Source: a virus. Taken from it: DNA of 37,739 bases. The first letter of the stretch is position 1, and each line of letters opens with the position of its first letter. Shown here piece by piece: positions 13,197-21,949 of the stretch. The translations under genes and the position numbers were made by a program. The stretch covers positions 1-37,739 of the IMG/VR virus record IMGVR_UViG_3300048918_000580; one strand, written 5' to 3'. A model generated the notes under the pieces. The model worked only from the letters and a program-made list of their open reading frames with translations. It was not told the origin of the DNA and ran no database searches.

Positions 13197-15976
13197 TGGT
13201 CCGAATAGGCGGAGCGATTACGTGCTTGCTGTTGGCGATCGCGTTCGTTAAGTGCGTCGCTCACGGCCTTCTTCACCTGGGCCGGATCCGAGCCTCGGGC
13301 GTCGATGTGAATCGTCGTGGGGCCCGCGGCGGTCGCGGCAGCTGCCGCCGGCGGCGCTACCGGCGTATTCGGTGCGATAACGCCATTGCCGGCGGCGTTG
13401 GGCTGATTGCCGGGCAGCGGCGTGCGCCCGATCGCTTCCCGGATTTGCCGGTGCCTTTCGGTATCCCACGGCATGACCCAATCGATCGGTACATTGCCCG
13501 GCGCCGCCGGCGTCGGCGACTGGCCGAAATTGCGAATGCGCTGGATCAGATCCGATACGCCTTGGAGCTTGGTCGAGATCCACGTGAGCGCATTGCGCGC
13601 CGCGTCTTCCACGCCACGCCACATGTCGGTGAACCACGTCTTCACCGGATCCCAGTGGGTGGTCACGTAACCGGCGGCATTGCCGATCGCCTCACCCAGG
13701 CCGACGAATATGCGTGCGCCGAACGAGACTGCGGCGATCACGCCATTGAGCACGGTGCCAATCACCTGGCCGAAGGTGACACCGCTCTCGCGCGCGCCGT
13801 CGAGCTGTTGCGTGGTCGCCTGCATCGGAGCGAGCAACTGGACGAACCATTGCCACGCCGCGCTGAGCCCCGAGGCGACCAGGTCAAAGGCCGGCTTCAA
13901 CGGTGCCAGGGCATTCATGAGGTCGGCGAACGCGGGGCGTACCGTGCTGGTGATGCCCTGGCCGACACCTTCGAACCAGGCGGCGATCACCTGCCAGTAG
14001 TGGCGCACCACGACGATGACGGCGGCGATCACCGCGACCAGGGCGAGCACGGGCCAACTCAGTCCGGCGATCGCAACGCCGGCAAGGCGGGCACCGGTCG
14101 CGATCATCGGAAACACGGGGGCCAGAGAGAGCACGCCGCCGGCGCCGCCCAGGCGACCGATAAAGCCGAATAGGAAGCGCAGCATGTTGAGCTGCGATAG
14201 CACGCCGCCCAGCGCGATCATCATGCCGCCGGCGGCAGTGGAGAGGATGCCAAACGCTCCGGCGGTCACGAGCGCGCCCTTGGCCAGCACGGGGTGACGT
14301 TGCGACCAGGCTGACAGCGTGCGCATGACGCCCACGAGCTTCTGCAGGCCGGTGACGTAGAGCGGTAGCAGCTGTGTCCCCAGCTCGCGGTAGAGATCCG
14401 CCTTCTTTGCCTGGAGCTCCGCCTCCTGGCCCGCGGCGGTCTGTTGCGCCTCGTTGTAGAGGGCGTCGACGCCGTAGGCGCGTGGGGCGGCCGCCAGGTG
14501 CTTGGCGATGCTCGCGCGCTCCATGAACAGAGAAGAAAAAAGGTCACCGCCCTTACGGCCCGAGAACAGGGCATTGATCTTGCTGACTACCTGCTTGTCG
14601 GTGAGCGTGCCGTCCGGGTTGATCTTCGGAATCACCTTCTGCATCAGGAACTGGAACGGGTTCGCGCGATACAGCTCGCCGTCCTTGAGTGCATCGGGTA
14701 GCAGCTTGGTGACATGCCCCGTTTTGCCGTACTTCACGGCGTTGTTGTTGAGCAGGCCGAGCTGCGCCAGTTCTTCGGCGGCCTGCTGCGTGGTGCGCCC
14801 GGCCGCCCAGTTCTGGTAGGCGGTGGCCAGGCCGGTACCGGTGCGATGGCCACCCATTTCCTGCACGGTGTGCAGCAAGCCGAAGAAGAACGATGTGTCA
14901 TCCAGCTGTTTAGCTGCGACGCCGCCGGTCTTGATCATGTTGAGCAGATCTTCGGACTTCACCAGGCCGCCGGAGGCCACGTAGGCCTGCGTGGCGAAAT
15001 CCAGCACCCGCTTGAGGCTTTCCGGGTTCTTGGCCGCGCCGCGCAGCTCGGCGACCTTGAGCAGATCCATAAACATGGCTTCGGCGTTGTCGCCGTGGCC
15101 CTCACCGTGGCCGCCCTGCGCCATCACGGTCTCAATGCCGAACTTCATGCGTGCCAGGTAGGGCGTCACCGCCTCGGCCTCGTGCATGTCGCGCAGCACG
15201 CTGTAAGACTCTTTCAGGAGCTTCAGGTTTTCCGTCGCGCTGGTGCCCATTACATCCATGCCGCGGGCGAACTTCACCGCGTCGGACACCATCGCGTCAC
15301 CGATGCCCAAGGCGCGTAGCTGCGCCATCTGCATCTGGAAGGCCTTGGCCTCCTGAAGGGTCGGATCCAATGCGCCGAGCACATGGCGGCCCGTTTCCAT
15401 AGCCGCGTAACCACCCACGACCAGGTGCGACGCCGCGGCCTGCCCGCGTTCGTAGGTGTGGCGCGCCGCGGCTGCGCGCTGCTGCTGCTGCGAGAGCTTC
15501 TGCAGCTGAGCCTGCTGACCGGACATCTGGCGGGTGGTGGCCGCGATGTCGTTGCGCAGCTGCACCTCGTGCTGGGACAGGTTGCGGGTGTTGATGCCTG
15601 CGGCGCCCAGCGCCTGGCGCATCGTCTGCAAGCGCTGGACGTTCTGGCCGTACTGGCGTTCAAGCGTAGATGCCTGGCGCTTGGCCGCGGCGAACTCGCG
15701 CTGCTGCGCCCGGGTAGGGGCCGTGGTGGCGGCGATCGCTCGACCCAACGCCGTGGCGCGCTGCTTGGCCGTGTTGAGTTCGCCGTGAAGCTTCGCCGTG
15801 CCCGCCTTGAGTTCGCGGAAGCCCTTGAGGTCGTCCTGGGCTTTCTGCAATTCCTTGAGGCGCTGCTTGGTCTCGCGCAGCGCCTTGGAAGTTGCCGATG
15901 AGCTGCCGGTGATGGAACGGAGCGGGGCGGTGGCCTTGTCGATCATGCCCAGCAGTACGCTCAACTTCAGATCCAT
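13193..15976 (-). CDS. T: tail tape measure protein (gpT)
   Basis: A 927-residue tape measure protein that sets tail length and is ejected during infection. The first 190 residues are coiled coil with Gln/Lys/Ala-rich heptads (LRETKQRLKELQKAQ). Residues about 190-530 form the conserved TP901-type core (VGGYAAMETGRHV, FHTRTQAYVA-like region). Hydrophobic segments lie near 570-680 (GILSTAAGGMMIALGG; LVAVIAAVIVVVRHYW). The C-terminal tail is Ala/Pro-rich. Its ATG overlaps the stop of E' by one base (TGATG). Confidence 0.95.
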   Translation of the reverse strand: MDLKLSVLLGMIDKATAPLRSITGSSSATSKALRETKQRLKELQKAQDDLKGFRELKAGTAKLHGELNTAKQRATALGRAIAATTAPTRAQQREFAAAKRQASTLERQYGQNVQRLQTMRQALGAAGINTRNLSQHEVQLRNDIAATTRQMSGQQAQLQKLSQQQQRAAAARHTYERGQAAASHLVVGGYAAMETGRHVLGALDPTLQEAKAFQMQMAQLRALGIGDAMVSDAVKFARGMDVMGTSATENLKLLKESYSVLRDMHEAEAVTPYLARMKFGIETVMAQGGHGEGHGDNAEAMFMDLLKVAELRGAAKNPESLKRVLDFATQAYVASGGLVKSEDLLNMIKTGGVAAKQLDDTSFFFGLLHTVQEMGGHRTGTGLATAYQNWAAGRTTQQAAEELAQLGLLNNNAVKYGKTGHVTKLLPDALKDGELYRANPFQFLMQKVIPKINPDGTLTDKQVVSKINALFSGRKGGDLFSSLFMERASIAKHLAAAPRAYGVDALYNEAQQTAAGQEAELQAKKADLYRELGTQLLPLYVTGLQKLVGVMRTLSAWSQRHPVLAKGALVTAGAFGILSTAAGGMMIALGGVLSQLNMLRFLFGFIGRLGGAGGVLSLAPVFPMIATGARLAGVAIAGLSWPVLALVAVIAAVIVVVRHYWQVIAAWFEGVGQGITSTVRPAFADLMNALAPLKPAFDLVASGLSAAWQWFVQLLAPMQATTQQLDGARESGVTFGQVIGTVLNGVIAAVSFGARIFVGLGEAIGNAAGYVTTHWDPVKTWFTDMWRGVEDAARNALTWISTKLQGVSDLIQRIRNFGQSPTPAAPGNVPIDWVMPWDTERHRQIREAIGRTPLPGNQPNAAGNGVIAPNTPVAPPAAAAATAAGPTTIHIDARGSDPAQVKKAVSDALNERDRQQQARNRSAYSDH

Positions 15977-16092
15977 CAGTCCTCTCCGCCGTTACGAATG
16001 CGCGCTTGCTCGCGCCACTCCATCAGTTCGATCAGCTCCATCGCGTCCATCACGGGGGGCGCCCAGTGGAACACCACCGCGATGTCGGCCAT
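15976..16092 (-). CDS. E': gpE' tail assembly chaperone extension
   Basis: A 38-residue frame (MADIAVVFHWAPPVMDAMEL...) of the GpE family. It is probably expressed mostly as the C-terminal part of an E+E' fusion made by -1 frameshifting at 16140-16146: 89 residues of E are followed by 54 residues in the -1 frame, including these 38, for 143 in total. No stop occurs in the -1 frame between the slip site and this ORF. An independent start at 16092 is also possible but has no good RBS. Too short for ordinary ORF calling. Confidence 0.88.
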   Translation of the reverse strand: MADIAVVFHWAPPVMDAMELIELMEWREQARIRNGGED

Positions 16093-16100
16093 GGCGTCCT

Positions 16101-16406
16101 CTACGCGGGCTGGAAGCCCTCGCGGTTCGCTTTCGTCAACAAAAAACCGGCCACCTCCATGCCGAACTGGGTCATGTCGGCCGGATCGAGGTTGGACACC
16201 TCGGGCTTGGTGAGCGTCGGCGACGTGATGCGAGGCAGCACCACTTCCAGTGCAGCGACATCCATGTGCAGCAGGTTCACCAGCTGCGTGCCGCGCAGCT
16301 CGCCCGCCTTGGGCTTGCGCACGGTGACGTGGGTGATCTTGGTATCGCCGCGGACGATGGGTTCCTCGAGCGTGATGGTGGCGACGGTGGCGTTGCGATC
16401 GGACAT
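16101..16406 (-). CDS. E: gpE tail assembly chaperone
   Basis: A 101-residue tail assembly protein of the P2 gpE (phage TAC) family. Features are ITLEEPIVRGDTKITHVTVR, KPKAGELRGTQLVNLLHMDV and the C-terminal half with LPRITSPTLTKPEV. It coats the tape measure protein during tail assembly. A slippery heptamer T TTT TTG at codons 88-89 gives the long E+E' form. AAGGA lies 9 bases before the ATG. A hairpin separates it from FII. Confidence 0.93.
   Translation of the reverse strand: MSDRNATVATITLEEPIVRGDTKITHVTVRKPKAGELRGTQLVNLLHMDVAALEVVLPRITSPTLTKPEVSNLDPADMTQFGMEVAGFLLTKANREGFQPA
16140..16146 (-). promoter_or_regulatory. programmed -1 frameshift site
   Basis: The minus strand reads GGT TTT TTG in frame, so T-TTT-TTG is a canonical X-XXY-YYZ heptamer, the same as described for P2 E/E'. 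A -1 slip joins E to the E' frame without an intervening stop. The ratio of short to long chaperone is important for tail assembly in P2, lambda and others. Confidence 0.9.
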
Positions 16407-16437
16407 GAGAAGGTTCCTTGGAAGGCGGTTGAAGACA

Positions 16438-16457
16438 CGCCCCGATAACTCGGGGCG
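16438..16457 (-). terminator. hairpin between FII and E
   Basis: An 8-bp GC-rich perfect stem with a 4-base loop (CGCCCCGA-taac-TCGGGGCG on plus). There is no T run behind it on the minus strand, so it is more likely an RNA stabiliser or partial attenuator that keeps tail tube mRNA abundant relative to E and T than a full terminator. Confidence 0.45.
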
Positions 16458-16480
16458 CACCTGGTCAATGCGGAGCGGGA

Positions 16481-16993
16481 TTACCAGTGGCCGATGGCGG
16501 CGCGCTGGGCGGCGAGGATGTCGATACCGTCGACGATGAACACGTTGTTCGGGACGTCGATCTCGATCAATGGCACACCATTCACCGTCTCCTTGTAGTA
16601 CGACACCTGCATGGTGAACTTGTGCTCGGTCGTGTCACCGGGCTTGGCATCGCCGCGATCGATTTCGCTGTAGCGGCCACGGGCCACGATTTCCACGGAC
16701 TCATAGATGCCGGTGTCCTCGGCCTGGTAGGCGCCCGCCCAGCGCAGCATCACGCCGCCAACGCTGGTCGCGCCGAACTTTCGCAACGCTTCGCGCAGGT
16801 AGCCACCGGCGGTGAAGCCCAGCTCCATTGCATCGGCGCCGGTGTCGAGCTTGAGCGTTCCATCCATGCCGGCGCCGCGGAAGTCTTCCATCTTGCGCGC
16901 GAGCTTGGGCAGGGTGACGGAGCGCACCTGGCCCATGAACGACACGCCGTCCTGGAAGGTGTCGAAGTTCTTGAGGGTCTTGGGGAGTGCCAT
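16481..16993 (-). CDS. FII: major tail tube protein FII
   Basis: A 170-residue tail tube protein of the P2 FII family (MALPKTLKNFDTFQDGVSF, VTLPKLARKMEDFRGAGMDG, MQVSYYKETVNGVPLIEID). Copies stack as hexamer rings inside the contractile sheath. The ATG at 16993 has GAGGA about 9 bases upstream; a TTG at 16999 is in frame but not needed. It lies between FI and E as in P2. Confidence 0.96.
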   Translation of the reverse strand: MALPKTLKNFDTFQDGVSFMGQVRSVTLPKLARKMEDFRGAGMDGTLKLDTGADAMELGFTAGGYLREALRKFGATSVGGVMLRWAGAYQAEDTGIYESVEIVARGRYSEIDRGDAKPGDTTEHKFTMQVSYYKETVNGVPLIEIDVPNNVFIVDGIDILAAQRAAIGHW

Positions 16994-17023
16994 GGGCAAA
17001 TTCCTCGATCAGCAGAGAAGGAA

Positions 17024-17045
17024 GCCGGCGACGGTGGCCGCCGGC
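17024..17045 (-). terminator. hairpin between FI and FII
   Basis: GCCGGCG (17024-17030) and CGCCGGC (17039-17045) form a 7-bp stem with an 8-base loop in the 58-base gap between sheath and tube genes. No T run, so a role in mRNA stability is more likely than termination. Confidence 0.35.
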
Positions 17046-17051
17046 CAAAGA

Positions 17052-18236
17052 TCAGCCGTTGTTGGTCGACGTCACCGCGGCGACCAGGTTGGCCACGTAG
17101 GTGTCGGTGAAGGTCTGGCGCAGCGTGAGGTCTTCCAGCGGCGGCACCGGCGTGTAGTCGTAGGACAGCGTCAGTGCGCCGGCCTTGAGCGTCGAGGTGT
17201 CGTTGAGCGACGGATCGAACCAGCAACGGCCGCCGAGCAGCATGCCCTGAGCGGTAAGGTCGCGAAGCTTCGCGTTGATCGATTCGACGATGTCGCGCAC
17301 CAGACTGGCGTGCATGGGCTTGTCGCTGTACGCGAACACGCCATCCCCGATGGTCGCCGCGACCACCTGCGCCGTGCGCGTATAGCTCTCGAAGACGAAG
17401 TCACCGTCGTCGCACGTGCGCGAGCCCCAGAAACGGAAGCCGTTACGGTTGATCAGGGTGGTGACGCCGGCCTCGTTGAGGATGTCAGCGTCGGTGCCTT
17501 CGGTGAGGTAGTCGAAAAACACGTCGGCGCTGATGCCCGTCACGTTGTTCACCGGCACGTTCGAAAGCACCTTGTGCCAGCCGGTAGTTTGGTCAATCTG
17601 GGCGCGCAGGCCGAGCGCGATCGCCACCGTCATCGCCTTCGCGGACGCATTGGCCGTGGTGTCCCACGCCGTGAAGTCCGGCCAGATCAACATCAGTTCG
17701 CGAGCGCTGAAACCCTGACGGAACGTCTTGGCGTCGGCGATGGTGTCCGCGTCGGCGCAGGTGGCATAGGCGAACGCGCCCAGTTGCTTGGCGACGGTCG
17801 CCAAGGCCTGCGTGACGGCCTCACTGTCGTGGCCGGGAACGCCCAGGATGCGCGGGCGCAGACCCACGCGCTGCTCAGCCGTCAGTAGCGCCTTCATGCC
17901 GGTGTAGCGGCCGGTGGCATCGGTGGTGCCGATGATGTTGGAAGTGGTGGCCGCCTCATCGACGCCTTCGGTGACGCGCACCACGACGACAGGGCACGAG
18001 ACCTGGTCGGCTATCGCCTGCAAGGTCTTGGCCAGCGTGCCGGCGATGCCCGCCTTGGCAATGCCATCCTGCGGCCGCGTGAGCAGCACCGGCGTGTCGA
18101 TCGGGAAAGCGGCGGCATCCGCATCGGCGGCGGTAACGACGACGCCAATCACAGCGGTGGAGATGGTCTTGAGAGAAAGGGCGGCATCGCTGCTTTCGAG
18201 GATGCGGGCGCCGTGGTGGTATGCGGTGCTGGTCAT
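17052..18236 (-). CDS. FI: contractile tail sheath protein FI
   Basis: A 394-residue tail sheath protein of the P2 FI type. Visible family features are the N-terminus with HHGARILESSDAALSLKTI, the VIGVVVTAADADAAAFPI block, ILGVPGHDSEAVTQAL in the middle and the C-terminal GGRCWFDPSLNDTSTLKAG region. It forms the outer sheath that contracts on infection. FI and FII together are expected to be among the most abundant late proteins. In P2 a separate promoter PF serves this operon; I saw no copy of the Ogr-type dyad upstream here. Confidence 0.96.
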   Translation of the reverse strand: MTSTAYHHGARILESSDAALSLKTISTAVIGVVVTAADADAAAFPIDTPVLLTRPQDGIAKAGIAGTLAKTLQAIADQVSCPVVVVRVTEGVDEAATTSNIIGTTDATGRYTGMKALLTAEQRVGLRPRILGVPGHDSEAVTQALATVAKQLGAFAYATCADADTIADAKTFRQGFSARELMLIWPDFTAWDTTANASAKAMTVAIALGLRAQIDQTTGWHKVLSNVPVNNVTGISADVFFDYLTEGTDADILNEAGVTTLINRNGFRFWGSRTCDDGDFVFESYTRTAQVVAATIGDGVFAYSDKPMHASLVRDIVESINAKLRDLTAQGMLLGGRCWFDPSLNDTSTLKAGALTLSYDYTPVPPLEDLTLRQTFTDTYVANLVAAVTSTNNG

Positions 18237-18296
18237 GGTGGCCTCACGGTGTGGAAAGGTGGCGCGGCGTCGTGCCGCCGGGTCGAACGATCGGTG

Positions 18297-18950
18297 TTAC
18301 ACGGAGCCCTCCGTGCCGGCGTGCAGCCCGATGTTGCTGTTGGAAATGCTCGCGCCGCTGGCGTTGAAGAACTTGATGTTCACGGAATACAGACGCCCAC
18401 GCGTGCCCGACGATGGGCCGTAGGTGGACGTCGTGTAATGCGTGTCGGGGTTGGAGCTAAGCGAAGTCGGCGACGGCATCGCATTGGTGATGGAGCCGCC
18501 GGAATCCGCGTTGTCGATCGTGTAGCTGCCCCATGTGACCTGGACCGAAGCCGCGCCCGCCGGAACGCCACCGGAGGTGAACAGGTGGAAGCTCGTGCTC
18601 GGGTCGGCGTAGTACACCTGGTACGTGTTTCCACCGGTGATCCGGAAGCCAATGGTGCAGAAGCCGGTGCCTTGTGCCGGAATGACGTAGGCACGCGTGA
18701 ACTGCTGACCGTTGATCGGCAGGGCATAGCTCGCCGTACCTTTGCGCGCCCACTGGGGGCCCATGTCGTTGCCGGCGGCGTCGCGCATGCCCAGCGCCGG
18801 CCCTGGCTGGCCATATTTAGCCGCGGCATAGCGCAAGGGCGAGCCATCAGCTCGCCGCAGGAAAGTGGCAACGGGACCGTCGCCAACGACGTCCTGATCG
18901 AACAGGTCATCGGTGTCCCCGATCGCGACATTGCTGAACTTACTTGTCAT
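18297..18950 (-). CDS. hypothetical tail-associated protein
   Basis: A 217-residue protein rich in Gly, Ser, Thr and aromatic residues and predicted as mostly beta sheet, without signal peptide. Its ATG overlaps the stop of the 120-residue gene (ATGA). It lies between the tail fibre gene and the sheath gene, where P2 has the tail fibre assembly gene G. The composition (SFHLFTSGGVPAGAASVQV) suggests a structural adhesin, collar or receptor-binding part, not a chaperone. No family is recognised. Confidence 0.75.
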   Translation of the reverse strand: MTSKFSNVAIGDTDDLFDQDVVGDGPVATFLRRADGSPLRYAAAKYGQPGPALGMRDAAGNDMGPQWARKGTASYALPINGQQFTRAYVIPAQGTGFCTIGFRITGGNTYQVYYADPSTSFHLFTSGGVPAGAASVQVTWGSYTIDNADSGGSITNAMPSPTSLSSNPDTHYTTSTYGPSSGTRGRLYSVNIKFFNASGASISNSNIGLHAGTEGSV

Positions 18951-19309
18951 GCCTGCGTGCTTTGGGCAGCAACTGCGGCAGCGCGCTCGTTGTAGAGCGT
19001 GTCGTAAGCCGCTTTGATGATGAGGGCAATACCGGCGGCGGAGAGCTGTGAGAGGTCAGCACCGGTAACGGGATCCGCGCCCGAGCCAAAGCAGCGCGCG
19101 GCGATATCGGGAATGGTGACCTGCAGGACGTCGTAGCCGCCGGCAAGTGGCTGGTACGCATCGTTGACGAAAAGCGACTCACGCGCCTGAAAGGAAATGG
19201 TGCCGCCTCCCGTGAGCGGGTCGTAAAACAGGTGCGTTTGCTCGGCGATCATCTCGGCGGTCACGCCGGGGGCGATCTCGCGGATGCGGGCGTTCGTGGT
19301 ATCGGTCAT
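18947..19309 (-). CDS. hypothetical protein in tail fibre module
   Basis: A 120-residue protein beginning MTDTTNARIREIAPGVTAEM. It is coupled at both ends by ATGA overlaps to the tail fibre gene and to the 217-residue gene. The first 85 residues look beta-rich (THLFYDPLTGGGTISFQ), the C-terminus is an Ala-rich helix. Position suggests a tail fibre chaperone or a small structural part replacing P2 gpG, but there is no visible similarity to gpG. Unknown. Confidence 0.75.
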   Translation of the reverse strand: MTDTTNARIREIAPGVTAEMIAEQTHLFYDPLTGGGTISFQARESLFVNDAYQPLAGGYDVLQVTIPDIAARCFGSGADPVTGADLSQLSAAGIALIIKAAYDTLYNERAAAVAAQSTQA

Positions 19310-21402
19310 GCCGCTTTCTCCAACTTCTCGATGCGGCGCAGGAGCGCCGCGAAGGTACGTTCGTGATCCTGCAAGTGCAGGGCGTTGTCCAAGGAGCACT
19401 CAAGCGCAAGGCCTGCTTTGTCGACGCTCAGCATCGTTGGGCCGCGCTTGCCCATCTTGACGCCCTTGCGGACGTACCATGGCGCGAAGCGGCGCAGCGT
19501 CTGTGCAACAACACCCACGTCGTGCTGATCATTTGCGATCAGCTCCCACTCGCGGAAAATCCTTGCGCAACGGAGGGCGATTCCGCGCAGCACTTCGCGC
19601 TTGCGGATATTCTTTTTCAGGCGGCGGTCAGAGCCGACTTGGAACCCACCATTCGCAACAACAGCGCCGACCGCTGAAATCTGGTTGTTGGACGGACTGC
19701 AGCTGAGCATCGATGCCATGTAGCCGCCGCTCGAATTCTTCGAGCAGATGGTGAACCCGCCGCTGTTTGCCGCCAGGTAGTAACCGTTGGCACCGCTATT
19801 GTTGTAGTTGAAAGCAACATCGCATTCGTTGCCGGGCGCAGTGAAGGTGCCTCCCGTGCTGCTGATAGCGTTTGCGGTGATGCTTCCGTAACGGTCGATG
19901 TAGAAAACACGGTTATAGGTCGTTCCGTCGGTGTCGTAGAAGCCCCATCCGCCGGAACCACCGCCGTGATGATTGATGAACGACATGTCGCCCCAGCCGT
20001 TCGTCACGTTCCACGACAGGTACGAGCCCTGCCCTTGCGTGCCGGGGAGAGTCTGGCCTCCTATTACATGAAGGCCACCGGTCGTATTGAACGAGCCGCG
20101 TTGGGAGGTGTTGCCGTTATCGTCGACCGACCAGTTCCACGTGCTGCCTGCCTTATTGATTATTCCGACAATGCCGGAAGGGTCGGCGCGCATCGTCGCC
20201 CAATAGCTGCCGCTATTGAGTTGCATGCCCGAGCCCGAGATACCAAGCAGGCCAGACAGGTTGCCGCCGGTCAATGAAAGCTTGCCTGCCAGCGCATTCG
20301 TCACCGTCGCAGCGAAATTCGGATCGTCGCCCATCGCGTCGGCCAGCTCTTTCAGCGTATCGAGCGCGCCAGGTGAGCCATTGATCAGCGCATTGACGGC
20401 TGTGGTGATCTGCGCGCTGACGCTGGCTGGCGTCGACTTTCCATCGAGTGCCGTCTGTAGACCGATGATGTCGCTGATGGGGTGCGAATGCGCCTTAGGT
20501 GCGGCTCCGATGTCGGTGAGCACGTCGGCTGCGGTTTTGGTTTGCAGTGCGTTCGTGCCGTTGCCGACCAGGTAGGCGCCGATTGGAATCGTGGCCAGCC
20601 CCGTGCCGCCGCGCGCAACGACGAGGGTTCCGCTGGTGATGTCGGCAGCGCTGTGCGTATGCGCACTTGGCGGGAAGCTACCAGGAACCCCTTGCAGGTT
20701 GGCCCATTGTTGGTACCAGGCGCCGTCCTTGCCGTCGAGCAGATCCGCGTCCAAACCATTGCCCGAGCCAGTGTCATATTGCGCGGCGCCGCGAATGCCA
20801 AGCGCGGTGCAGAAGGCCAGCACGCTGGCCTTGGTCAGGAGTGTTTTGACGAAGGCGGACGGTGCACCGGCGCCGAGCCGATCGGTCAGCACGGCGAGCA
20901 AGTTCTTCGCCGTGAGTGCTTTCTGCGTGTCGGTGCCGGTGATCGCCTCGGCGTCACTGGCGAGGCGCACTACGCCGAGCGTATCGGTGGTGGCCGCGGG
21001 GTTGCTGAAATTGGAATCGCCGAAGGTCACTTGCGTGGCGTCGATCGCCGCGAACTTGACGTCCACGGCCAGCATCATGGTGGCCTGGGCTGACTTCTCC
21101 ACGATCACGTTGGCCTGGCCATACGAGGCAAACAGGCTTCCGTCCGCCAGGTAGAAGCCGAAACCGCGGACGCTGTACACGTCGGCACCGGTATCGCTCA
21201 CCGTGACGTGAATCGTGTCCGGCGAGGTCGCGCCTCCGGCGATAGTCGCGATGCGCTTGATCTCCGCCGGCAACGGTCCCCCCGACACGAAGGCGGTGGC
21301 GGTGACACCAACCGATGCGATGCGGACGGCATTGGTGCCATCGCCCTGGGCGTTGCGGAGCGCGGCACGGCCGGCGTCGGTGACGGTGAGCGTTAGTGCC
21401 AT
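19306..21402 (-). CDS. H: tail fibre protein with C-terminal S74 chaperone
   Basis: A 698-residue tail fibre. Residues 1-160 are the P2 gpH-like attachment domain (MALTLTVTDAGRAALRNAQG). They are followed by Ala-rich fibre repeats with HTHSAADITSGTL and HSHPISDIIGLQTALDGK motifs, then a Gly/Asn/Ser-rich beta region. The last 110 residues contain GSDRRLKKNI, the start of the intramolecular chaperone (peptidase S74), in which a Ser/Lys pair self-cleaves after trimerisation. The C-terminus has a coiled coil (ALLRRIEKLEKA). It determines host binding. It starts one base after the gpI stop. Confidence 0.93.
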   Translation of the reverse strand: MALTLTVTDAGRAALRNAQGDGTNAVRIASVGVTATAFVSGGPLPAEIKRIATIAGGATSPDTIHVTVSDTGADVYSVRGFGFYLADGSLFASYGQANVIVEKSAQATMMLAVDVKFAAIDATQVTFGDSNFSNPAATTDTLGVVRLASDAEAITGTDTQKALTAKNLLAVLTDRLGAGAPSAFVKTLLTKASVLAFCTALGIRGAAQYDTGSGNGLDADLLDGKDGAWYQQWANLQGVPGSFPPSAHTHSAADITSGTLVVARGGTGLATIPIGAYLVGNGTNALQTKTAADVLTDIGAAPKAHSHPISDIIGLQTALDGKSTPASVSAQITTAVNALINGSPGALDTLKELADAMGDDPNFAATVTNALAGKLSLTGGNLSGLLGISGSGMQLNSGSYWATMRADPSGIVGIINKAGSTWNWSVDDNGNTSQRGSFNTTGGLHVIGGQTLPGTQGQGSYLSWNVTNGWGDMSFINHHGGGSGGWGFYDTDGTTYNRVFYIDRYGSITANAISSTGGTFTAPGNECDVAFNYNNSGANGYYLAANSGGFTICSKNSSGGYMASMLSCSPSNNQISAVGAVVANGGFQVGSDRRLKKNIRKREVLRGIALRCARIFREWELIANDQHDVGVVAQTLRRFAPWYVRKGVKMGKRGPTMLSVDKAGLALECSLDNALHLQDHERTFAALLRRIEKLEKAA

Positions 21403-21403
21403 G

Positions 21404-21949
21404 TCAGGCGGCCTCAGCAAGCTGCAGACGCGCGTAGGACACGGGGCGGGCAACGGCCATCAGGCCGACGCCACCCAGCGCCTGGGCGCCTTGGGTGAAA
21501 GAGAAGTGCGAGCGCACGGGTTTGGTGCGGATGACTTCCGCGATCACGTCGTCGACGTATTGCGCGGTGGCTTCGGTACCACCATCGCCCGACAAGGTGA
21601 GCACCAGGCCAAAGGTGTGGGGCACGCCCTTGGGCTGCATCTGCCACCATTCGCGGATCTCGACGTGACCACCAAAGGCCTGTACCACGTCGCGAACAGA
21701 CTTGGCCGTGCCCTGGTGCCGCGCGATGTCGATCGCTGTCTGCACACGATTGCGTTTCACCGTGTCGGACCAGTAGGACTTCCAGCTCGATACGGACAGC
21801 GACCAGGCCAACCAGGCCAGTAGCTTGCTATCGATCAGCGTGGGGTTCCACAGGGTGGCCAGTGGCGTGGGGATATCGAGCAGAGACAGGCCCACTTTCT
21901 CGAGCGCGCGTTCCAGGCCGGTGCTGTTAGGCGGGAGCAGGCTAGGCAC
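21404..21949 (-). CDS. I: gpI-like baseplate/tail protein I
   Basis: A 181-residue protein of the phage tail protein I family (SLLPPNSTGLERALEKVG, NPTLIDSKLLAWLAWSLSV, SYWSDTVKRNRVQTAID, ARHQGTAKSVRDVVQAFGG). In P2 gpI is a baseplate component bridging wedge and fibre. No ATG is available; I prefer GTG at 21949 with GGGGG 5 bases upstream over the TTG at 21952. It overlaps the end of J by 8 bases. Confidence 0.94.
   Translation of the reverse strand: MPSLLPPNSTGLERALEKVGLSLLDIPTPLATLWNPTLIDSKLLAWLAWSLSVSSWKSYWSDTVKRNRVQTAIDIARHQGTAKSVRDVVQAFGGHVEIREWWQMQPKGVPHTFGLVLTLSGDGGTEATAQYVDDVIAEVIRTKPVRSHFSFTQGAQALGGVGLMAVARPVSYARLQLAEAA

Noticed and set aside
13326-13400. Possible repeat or CRISPR-like pattern in GCGGC-rich sequence
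   Set aside because: It is the Ala/Pro-rich C-terminus of the tape measure protein; there are no regular spacers anywhere in the window.
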